Shown here: piece by piece, positions 43,734 to 49,709 of the stretch | Layout: every line of letters starts with the position of its first letter | How positions within the stretch are numbered: the first letter of the stretch is position 1 | NCBI GenBank assembly: GCA_900756035.1 | Contig: CAAEIR010000182.1 | Span: 1-49,709 of the forward strand | Source of the DNA: an uncultured Anaerostipes sp. | GTDB lineage: Bacteria; Bacillota; Clostridia; Lachnospirales; Lachnospiraceae | Direction: 5' to 3' | Length of the DNA: 49,709 nt | Notes under the pieces: model-generated | The model's database searches: none | Told to the model about the DNA's origin: nothing | The model's input: the letters and a program-made list of their open reading frames with translations, nothing else | Program-made: the position numbers and the translations under genes

Positions 43734-46367
43734 GTGGCAAAGCAGAGCAATAGAGAAAGAATTTTACAGCTTCTTCACGAGAATGATCAAAAACGAACCG
43801 CGGAAGAGATTGCGCAAAATCTTGGGATTCAGAGGAATACAGCAAGTGGAATTTTAAATGATCTGGTGCGAGAGGGGAAGGTGCGGAAAGAAAAGACCAG
43901 ACCGGTCCGGTTTTCTTTGAGACAAAATCGGAGTCATGAAATCAATGATCCCTTCTACGGACTGATCGGGGCAGATCAGAGTTTAAAGGATGCGGTAGAA
44001 AAATGTAAGCTATCTGCCGGATATCCCCAGAGAGGAATGCCAATTTTAATTTTCGGAGACAGTGGCGTCGGAAAGAGTCTTTTGGCAGAGTATATTTACC
44101 AATACGCGAAATTTATCGGAGCAATTCCAAAGGATGCGCCGTTTGTTGTATTGAATTGTGCAGATTATGCCAACAATAAAGAGCTGCTTTCTTCGGTATT
44201 ATTCGGATATAAAAAAGGAACGTTTACTGGAGCAAATAAGGATACAAAAGGGCTGATTGAAGAGGCAGATTCTGGGTATTTATTTTTAGATGAGGTTCAC
44301 CGGCTGTCTCCGGAAGGGCAGGAAAAATTATTTCGTTATATGGATAAGGGAATTGTATCAAGAATGGGGGAAAGCGGACAGGACGTCAAATTAAATGTCC
44401 GGCTGATTTTTGCGACCACAGAGGGAAGAGAGACAATGCTGGGAACTTTTTTAAGAAGAATTCCTGTGGATATAACGCTTCCGACGTTTCAGGAACGGAC
44501 TTTAGAAGAGAAGTACCAGTTAATTTTGTTTTTGATTCATCAGGAGGCGGTCACAATGAACTGCCACTTTGCTGTCAGCAGTAATGTGCTGAATCGGGTA
44601 CTGACGTTTCAGGGACAGGGAAATATCGGAACTTTGAAAAATATTCTTCGGTTGACTTGTGCAAAAGCTTATAATGAAAAAAAGCCGGGAGAGGAGAAAA
44701 TTCCGGTGCGAATCAGCCATTTATCACAGACACAGTTTTTTCGTGAAGGCAATGAATTTATACCATATGTAAATCAAAGCATTGAAATCTCTCCGACACA
44801 AAATAGTGGCTTAAAGCTATTAGCCTGTGAGCAGAGTGAAATTGACTTTTCGGATGAGATTGTTGTAAGTGTGGTCGCGAAATATTTAAAAAAGGACATT
44901 TCCACAGGGAAATTTCGTCAGACTATTTATAATGAAGTAAACCGTGTTGCCGAGCTGGTAATTAGTCAGGATATTCATCCATATATTGAGAACTTGTATA
45001 GTCAGGCGATCAACAAAATTCTAATTTATCTGCGGGATAATTATGGATTGAAACATAATGGAGTGATGGAGATGGTATTTGTAAAGCTTCTTTATGTTTT
45101 AAATAATCAGGACCGCAGTCTGGATGATAAGAAATATGAAAAAATTGCAGAACAGCTGCAAGCAGTCATGTATCGAAGCTATAAAATGGGGTTAATTTTT
45201 TATGAATTGATTCATCAGGCGGTAGATTATGAGACAAATCCATGGTTTGTGAGAGTATTTTCAACTTTGTATTTTTATAGCATTACCAGAGATGATATGG
45301 ATTATACCAATGCAATTATTGTTTCTCATGGCCCGGCGACTGCATCTAGCATTGCCAGTACGGTTAACAAGGTGTTTGAAACATATGTGTTTGAAGCGTT
45401 CGATATGACCTATGATACACCTAAAAAAGAAGTTGCAGCCAGAATTAAAATGTATCTGAAAAATACCAATACATCTAAGGGACTTTTGATTTTTGTAGAT
45501 ATGGGTTCTTTGTTGGATATTTCTGAAGATTTAAAAGACGCGGTGGAGGGAGATCTTGGGATTGTAAATAATATTACAACGGAAATGGCGATGGAAGCGG
45601 CAGAGAGGATTCTTGCACATGAAGATCTTCAAGATCTTATGGACAATATTTTAGAACACCATGTTACTAAGAAGCGTTACGTTCCAAGCAGACAAAAAGC
45701 TAAGGCAATTGTGTTGTGCTGTACAACGGGACTTGGGGCTACAAATAAGATGAAGGTTCTTTTAGAGGAATGTCTGGAGGGTATGGATATCAGCGTAGTA
45801 GAGATTCCGTATGCAGAGTTGAAAGAAAAGGGAAGTCACTCTGCGGCATTTTGTAAATATGATGTACAGTTTGTCGTAACAACAACAAAGCTGGAATTAG
45901 GCGGAATGATGACATTAATGCTGAATGAGTTGATTGATGAACGTGGGGAGAAAGTAATATATTCTACGGTGGGAAAATACTTTGAAAAAGAAAAAATACA
46001 ACATTTTATAGAAAATATTGTTCGGAGTTTTACCATTCGGAATTTAATCGGACAATTAACGATTCTAAATCCCGATAAAATTATGGCGGACGTGGAAGAT
46101 GTGGTGGCAAGGCTTGAAATTTTAGAGGGAATCCACTATCCAATGGATTTAAAAAAGATGTTGTATATACATATGTGTGTGATGGTGGAGCGTTTGATTT
46201 TAGAAAAAGGACAGTTTTCAGAATCAGAATTGACACAAGAGATAAAGTGTCGCGAAAGTTTTGTGAAAAACCTGAAAGAGAGCTTTTCTGTCATAGAACA
46301 TAAGTATAATGTGTCGATGAATGATCGGGAAATCTTAATGATTTATCATTTGGCAGAAAATATTTAA
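43734..46367 (+). CDS. LevR-type sigma-54-dependent activator with PRD and PTS domains
   Basis: About 877 residues. An N-terminal winged helix (about 1-60) precedes an AAA+ sigma-54-interaction domain with Walker A GDSGVGKS (about 108-115), GTFTGA (variant of the GAFTGA sigma-54 contact loop) and Walker B LFLDEVHR. PRD1 follows, then an EIIA-Man-like domain with VSHGPATAS, an EIIB-Gat-like domain with CCTTGLGAT, and a C-terminal PRD2. PTS phosphorylation of the PRD and EII-like domains normally tunes activity. GTG 43734 is used because AAGGAGG lies 10 bases upstream. It almost certainly activates the sigma-54 promoter in front of the mannose-family PTS operon that follows. Confidence 0.94.
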   Translation: MAKQSNRERILQLLHENDQKRTAEEIAQNLGIQRNTASGILNDLVREGKVRKEKTRPVRFSLRQNRSHEINDPFYGLIGADQSLKDAVEKCKLSAGYPQRGMPILIFGDSGVGKSLLAEYIYQYAKFIGAIPKDAPFVVLNCADYANNKELLSSVLFGYKKGTFTGANKDTKGLIEEADSGYLFLDEVHRLSPEGQEKLFRYMDKGIVSRMGESGQDVKLNVRLIFATTEGRETMLGTFLRRIPVDITLPTFQERTLEEKYQLILFLIHQEAVTMNCHFAVSSNVLNRVLTFQGQGNIGTLKNILRLTCAKAYNEKKPGEEKIPVRISHLSQTQFFREGNEFIPYVNQSIEISPTQNSGLKLLACEQSEIDFSDEIVVSVVAKYLKKDISTGKFRQTIYNEVNRVAELVISQDIHPYIENLYSQAINKILIYLRDNYGLKHNGVMEMVFVKLLYVLNNQDRSLDDKKYEKIAEQLQAVMYRSYKMGLIFYELIHQAVDYETNPWFVRVFSTLYFYSITRDDMDYTNAIIVSHGPATASSIASTVNKVFETYVFEAFDMTYDTPKKEVAARIKMYLKNTNTSKGLLIFVDMGSLLDISEDLKDAVEGDLGIVNNITTEMAMEAAERILAHEDLQDLMDNILEHHVTKKRYVPSRQKAKAIVLCCTTGLGATNKMKVLLEECLEGMDISVVEIPYAELKEKGSHSAAFCKYDVQFVVTTTKLELGGMMTLMLNELIDERGEKVIYSTVGKYFEKEKIQHFIENIVRSFTIRNLIGQLTILNPDKIMADVEDVVARLEILEGIHYPMDLKKMLYIHMCVMVERLILEKGQFSESELTQEIKCRESFVKNLKESFSVIEHKYNVSMNDREILMIYHLAENI

Positions 46368-46383
46368 AAAATAGAAATGCCCC

Positions 46384-46429
46384 AAAAGCTTGAATTTGCG
46401 TGAAAAAGCAGATTTAAGCTTTTTTATTT
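46384..46429 (+). terminator. intrinsic terminator after the LevR-type gene
   Basis: A 16-bp stem with two G-U wobbles: AAAAGCTTGAATTTGC (46384-46399) against GCAGATTTAAGCTTTT (46408-46423), followed by Ts. It separates activator transcription from the PTS operon, which then depends on its own promoter. Confidence 0.8.
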
Positions 46430-46448
46430 TGGCAAAAAAAAGAAAAAG

Positions 46449-46464
46449 TGGCACGGTTTTTGCT
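46449..46464 (+). promoter_or_regulatory. sigma-54 promoter of the PTS operon
   Basis: TGGCAC, five bases, then TTGCT gives an exact match to the sigma-54 -24/-12 consensus, with GG at 46450-46451 and GC at 46462-46463. It lies about 85 bases before the IIA start and just after the gene for a sigma-54 activator. Confidence 0.92.
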
Positions 46465-46547
46465 TTATAAATAAGCGAAGACACAAAATATCTTAAATTT
46501 AAGATTGTGTACATAAATAAAGACTTTCTAAATAAGAAGGAGGAATA

Positions 46548-46970
46548 ATGGTCGGATTAGTAATTGCAACTCACGGTAATGTCAGTGAAGAGTTGATCAG
46601 AGCGGCGGAAATGTTTTCAGGACCGCTGGATCAATGCCGGGCTTGGACACTGAATCCGGGAGATGATATTGAACGGGGTGAAAAGTTGATGGAACAATAC
46701 ATTGATGAGCTGGATTCAGGCGATGGTGTCCTGGTGATGGCAGATCTTTTTGGAGGAACCCCTTCCAATTTATCATTGAAAATTGCAGTGAGAAAAAACG
46801 TAGAAACATTGACGGGAGTGAATCTTCAAATGATGATTCAGTTTATTACAGAAAGGGGAGATAAAACTTTAGACGAGTTAATTGAAAGTTGCAGAGATGC
46901 CGGAAAAGTAGGAATTGTGAGCCCGACAAAAATTATGAAGGAACGGAGGAAAACAAATGGCGGAAATTAA
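46548..46970 (+). CDS. PTS mannose-family IIA component
   Basis: A 140-residue protein. The phosphorylated histidine is His9 in IATHG, followed by the MADLFGGTPSN block of the EIIA-Man family. It receives phosphate from HPr and passes it to IIB. It is the first gene downstream of the sigma-54 promoter. AAGGAGG precedes ATG 46548. Its 3' end overlaps the IIB gene by 14 bases. In many operons IIA and IIB are fused; here they are separate. Confidence 0.95.
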   Translation: MVGLVIATHGNVSEELIRAAEMFSGPLDQCRAWTLNPGDDIERGEKLMEQYIDELDSGDGVLVMADLFGGTPSNLSLKIAVRKNVETLTGVNLQMMIQFITERGDKTLDELIESCRDAGKVGIVSPTKIMKERRKTNGGN

Positions 46971-47433
46971 ATTGGTAAGAGTTGATTATCGACTGATTCA
47001 CGGACAGGTTGTAGCGCGTTGGCTGAAGGTAAGCCCGGTGAGGAGAATTGTATTGGTAGATGATTTTCTTGGAAATGATGAGTTTATGAGTGACATTTAT
47101 AAAATGGCGGTTCCAAAGGGAACGGCAGTTGATATTGTGACCATTGACAGAGCGAAAGAAGTGCTGGATCAGACGGATGACACGGTATTTTTAATTTTTA
47201 AAGATATTGAAACGTGTAAGAAGCTGATGGAAAAAGGAATTGAAATTCCGGCAGTGAATGTGGGGGCGGTTCCAAATGAGGCAGGAAGAAAGCTGATTAC
47301 CACCGGGGTTGCTATTTCAAAAGAGGAATTAGAGATTTTGGAGGAACTTCAGGGAAAAGGAGTGGAGGTTACCGTTCAGCCAATGCCTGAAATTTCAGCT
47401 CTGAACTTTGAGACAGTCAAACGAAAAATGTAG
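46957..47433 (+). CDS. PTS mannose-family IIB component
   Basis: A 158-residue protein of the mannose/fructose/sorbose IIB family. The phosphorylated histidine is His15 in RLIHGQV. Further family signatures are LVDDFLGNDEF and the C-terminal VQPMPE. It transfers phosphate to the sugar bound by IIC/IID. GGAGG lies upstream of ATG 46957 within the IIA coding sequence. The sugar cannot be deduced from this subunit alone. Confidence 0.95.
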   Translation: MAEIKLVRVDYRLIHGQVVARWLKVSPVRRIVLVDDFLGNDEFMSDIYKMAVPKGTAVDIVTIDRAKEVLDQTDDTVFLIFKDIETCKKLMEKGIEIPAVNVGAVPNEAGRKLITTGVAISKEELEILEELQGKGVEVTVQPMPEISALNFETVKRKM

Positions 47434-47449
47434 AAGGAGGTAAAAATAT

Positions 47450-48205
47450 ATGAATACTGTAGTTATTGCAATTGTTATGGGAATTATGTACTGGTGGTGC
47501 CGGGGAATGATCTTATCCTATTTTGGATTTCTGTTCATTTCCAGTCCGGTAACGGTTGGTATGGTAGCGGGACTTTTGATGGGGCAGCCAATGGAAGGTT
47601 TGGTAATCGGCGGTGGAATTGCGCTGGTATTTGCCGGAATTTTTGCTCCGGGCGCCAATCTTCCCACAGACGAATGTCTGGCGGCAACCTGTGTAATTCC
47701 CATTGCCATCGGTTCCGGAATGAGCGCCACCACTGCGATTGCACTGGCGGTACCGGTTGGACTTCTGGGTTCTTTTGTAACAAACTTAAGAAAAGTAATC
47801 AATACCTATTTTGTCAGTAAAGCCAATGCACATGCAGAGAAAGGTGAGGCAGAAGCGATCTGGAGATGTGCAACACTCTATCCGGCGCTTTTAGCGCTTC
47901 CGTTGTTGTTCCTTCCGGTCTTTATCATCAATATGGTGGGACAGGATGTTGTAGTCAATGTTATGAACGCCCTTCCAAAGTTTGTAACGCATGGACTTGA
48001 GGTTGCGGGAGGTGTTCTTCCGGCATTGGGATTTGCCTTAATTATGAATATGATCGGAAAGAACAAACTGATTCCATATGTATTTTTAGGATATATTGTG
48101 GTTGCTGTTGGGGGAGTTAATTCACTGACTGCCGGTATCATCGCAATTTGCATTGCATTTATCACTGTATTCCAGAAAAGAGAAAACGCAGAGGAGGTAA
48201 AATAA
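47450..48205 (+). CDS. PTS mannose/sorbose-family IIC component
   Basis: A 251-residue membrane protein with about seven hydrophobic segments, part of the sugar channel. Typical features are the GLLMGQPMEGLVIGGGIAL segment and the acidic PTDECLAAT loop. GGAGG precedes ATG 47450 and the stop is followed two bases later by the IID start. Base composition matches the upstream genes. Confidence 0.93.
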   Translation: MNTVVIAIVMGIMYWWCRGMILSYFGFLFISSPVTVGMVAGLLMGQPMEGLVIGGGIALVFAGIFAPGANLPTDECLAATCVIPIAIGSGMSATTAIALAVPVGLLGSFVTNLRKVINTYFVSKANAHAEKGEAEAIWRCATLYPALLALPLLFLPVFIINMVGQDVVVNVMNALPKFVTHGLEVAGGVLPALGFALIMNMIGKNKLIPYVFLGYIVVAVGGVNSLTAGIIAICIAFITVFQKRENAEEVK

Positions 48206-48206
48206 T

Positions 48207-49028
48207 ATGAGTAATGAAACAAACACAAAGGAAAATAGTGTGCTGACTCAAAAGGATTTAAACAAAGCGATGTTCCGCTGGTATATGTCAGCCGAAATGC
48301 CGCTGAATTTTGAAAATATGCAGGGTATTGCGTTTTGCGGAAGTATTTCACATATATTAAAAAAATTATATACCAAAAAAGAAGATCTGGCGGATTCCTT
48401 AAAGCGTCATTTACTTCTCTATAACTGCAATGTAACAGCAGGAGGATTAATTCTCGGAACCACCATAGCCATGGAGGAACAGAGAGCACAGGACCCGTCC
48501 AGAATGCCGGCGGAGGCTATTACAGGATTAAAGACAGGATTAATGGGACCGGTAGCGGCGCTTGGAGATAGTTTTGATGGAGGAATTGTTTCTACATTAG
48601 TAAAAATTGCTGCTGCAACTTTAGCTTCTGCTGGGAATCCAGTAGCATTACTGGTGTTATTGGCATTATCTATCTATGGCGTAGTAGAATTAGTATTGTT
48701 TACGAATTTAACCTATAAAAAAGGTAAAACATCAATTAAGAAAATTATGGGCTCTAATTTAATGCAAGATGCAATATATGGGGCTAACATTTTGGCAATG
48801 TTTATGATGGGGGCAATGACTGCATCTATGGTAACATTAACGACACCATTAACGATAGGAAAAGTTGTGATTCAGGATACATTAGATGGTCTATTTCCGA
48901 GAGCCTTACCTATAATAATACTTTTTCTTTTGTACTATTTAATCAGAAAAAGAAAAGTTAGTACAGGTAAAGTAGTTGTAGGGGTAATTTTAATTTCTAT
49001 TTTGGCAGCTTTTGTTGGGATTTTTTAG
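48207..49028 (+). CDS. PTS mannose-family IID component
   Basis: A 273-residue IID protein of normal length. The cytoplasmic N-terminal part has LNKAMFRWYMSAEMPLNFE and the conserved ITGLKTGLMGPVAALGDS block, followed by membrane segments toward the C-terminus. The gene is mosaic in composition: up to about 48590 codon use matches IIC, while the last 440 bases are strongly AT-rich, like the downstream esterase-like gene. This points to recombination inside the gene with the frame preserved. Function is probably intact because the C-terminal membrane segments are present. Confidence 0.93.
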   Translation: MSNETNTKENSVLTQKDLNKAMFRWYMSAEMPLNFENMQGIAFCGSISHILKKLYTKKEDLADSLKRHLLLYNCNVTAGGLILGTTIAMEEQRAQDPSRMPAEAITGLKTGLMGPVAALGDSFDGGIVSTLVKIAAATLASAGNPVALLVLLALSIYGVVELVLFTNLTYKKGKTSIKKIMGSNLMQDAIYGANILAMFMMGAMTASMVTLTTPLTIGKVVIQDTLDGLFPRALPIIILFLLYYLIRKRKVSTGKVVVGVILISILAAFVGIF

Positions 49029-49040
49029 GAGGATAAAGGA

Positions 49041-49709
49041 ATGGCTTTAATTAATTGTAATGTTTTTTCAACAGTTCTTGATAGAGATGTTGGAATGTTT
49101 GTGGCGTTGCCACAGAATATAAAAAAAAATGAGAAATTAAAGGTGTGTTATTTGTTGCATGGATATAAAGGTAATTTTACTTTTTGGGTTAAACAATTAC
49201 CAATGGAAGAGTTAGCCAATAAATATCATATAGCAATTATTATGCCAGATGGAAATAAAAGTTTTTATTTAAATGCTGAAGTCGGAGAAAAATATTATAC
49301 ACATACAAATGAACATGTTCCAGAAATGGTGCAAGATTATTTTCCGGTTTCAGTAAAAAAAGAAGATAGGGCAATAGCTGGAATAGGTATGGGGGGATAC
49401 GGGGCACTTAGAATAGCTTTTTTAAGTAATTCATATAAAATAGCTGGATCGTTTGATGGGACACTAGATATTTCTAAAGCAATAAAAAGGATGCAAAATA
49501 CCCCAAATAGTATTAGTCGTCAGATAGAAGCGTTATTTGGCAATTGTAATCGAATAAAAAATAGTGATAATGATTTGTTTTATCTGGCGAAAAAAAATAT
49601 GAATAATTTACAAATGTATATTAGTTGTAATTCAGAGGGAGAACTACGAGATATGAATCAAGAATTTGTAAAATGGAGGGGAACTGGAGTGGAGTTTGAA
49701 ATATTTGAA
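49041..49709 (+). CDS. esterase-fold (tributyrin/feruloyl esterase-like) protein, nucleophile missing, runs off the window
   Basis: 223 codons are present and remain open to the window edge. ATG 49041 has AGGAGG upstream and lies 12 bases after the IID stop, so the gene probably belongs to the PTS operon. Alpha/beta-hydrolase features are visible: CYLLHGYKGNFTFW (oxyanion-hole region), IIMPDGNKSFY, and the nucleophile elbow AGIGMGGYGALR. In active relatives that elbow is GLSMGG; here codon 116 is GGT (Gly) in place of serine. The predicted protein therefore lacks the usual nucleophile and may be a non-catalytic sugar-ester binder or be inactivated. Strongly AT-rich. Confidence 0.8.
   Translation, partial: MALINCNVFSTVLDRDVGMFVALPQNIKKNEKLKVCYLLHGYKGNFTFWVKQLPMEELANKYHIAIIMPDGNKSFYLNAEVGEKYYTHTNEHVPEMVQDYFPVSVKKEDRAIAGIGMGGYGALRIAFLSNSYKIAGSFDGTLDISKAIKRMQNTPNSISRQIEALFGNCNRIKNSDNDLFYLAKKNMNNLQMYISCNSEGELRDMNQEFVKWRGTGVEFEIFE

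Overview
The window looks like a chromosomal segment from a low-to-mid GC gut Firmicute, most likely a Lachnospiraceae-type clostridium. This is inferred from the gene families: a bile salt hydrolase, AgrC-like and LytTR signalling genes, a LevR/sigma-54 mannose-family PTS, MutS2, YhaM-type and CmpB-type proteins. No rRNA, tRNA or CRISPR array was seen.

Region 1 (1-5.6 kb) is the right part of an integrative mobilizable element whose left part lies outside the window. It holds a MobV/Pre-type relaxase, a CHC2 primase-like protein, a VapE-type ATPase, a cluster of GTTGC(C/T) repeats, a 55-residue ORF and a large serine recombinase. Region 2 (5.7-15.2 kb) is a LysR gene followed by a co-directional run of eleven genes. 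These are a 65-residue MerR-tail-like protein, four flavodoxin-fold proteins (three of them predicted lipoproteins), a DUF4405-like membrane protein, a MATE exporter, a ferredoxin-tailed aldo/keto reductase, a cupin, a carboxymuconolactone-decarboxylase-like protein and an iron alcohol dehydrogenase. Together they read as a redox or electrophile-detoxification operon with an unusual extracytoplasmic flavodoxin component, and this is the best candidate here for an undescribed system.

Region 3 (15.3-22.7 kb) is a strongly AT-rich island with a small serine recombinase and two sortase-anchored surface proteins. The two share nearly identical ends but have unrelated beta-helix-like centres. Region 4 (22.7-32.7 kb) is mostly core genome: a methionine-synthase-like protein behind a structured leader, MutS2 on the minus strand, polyphosphate kinase, a YhaM-like nuclease and RlmD. 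The 3' end of rlmD runs into a decapitated foreign gene, followed by a flavodoxin-ferredoxin protein.

Region 5 (32.7-43.7 kb) is rich in signalling genes: a minus-strand AgrC-like kinase/LytTR regulator pair, a DacF-like D,D-carboxypeptidase, bile salt hydrolase, 3-methyladenine glycosylase, two soluble hybrid histidine kinases and a CmpB-like membrane protein. Region 6 (43.7 kb to the end) is a LevR-type activator, a textbook sigma-54 promoter and a mannose-family PTS operon (IIA, IIB, IIC, IID). The operon runs into an esterase-fold protein whose nucleophile serine is replaced by glycine. Base composition changes sharply inside the IID gene, which suggests a recombination join.
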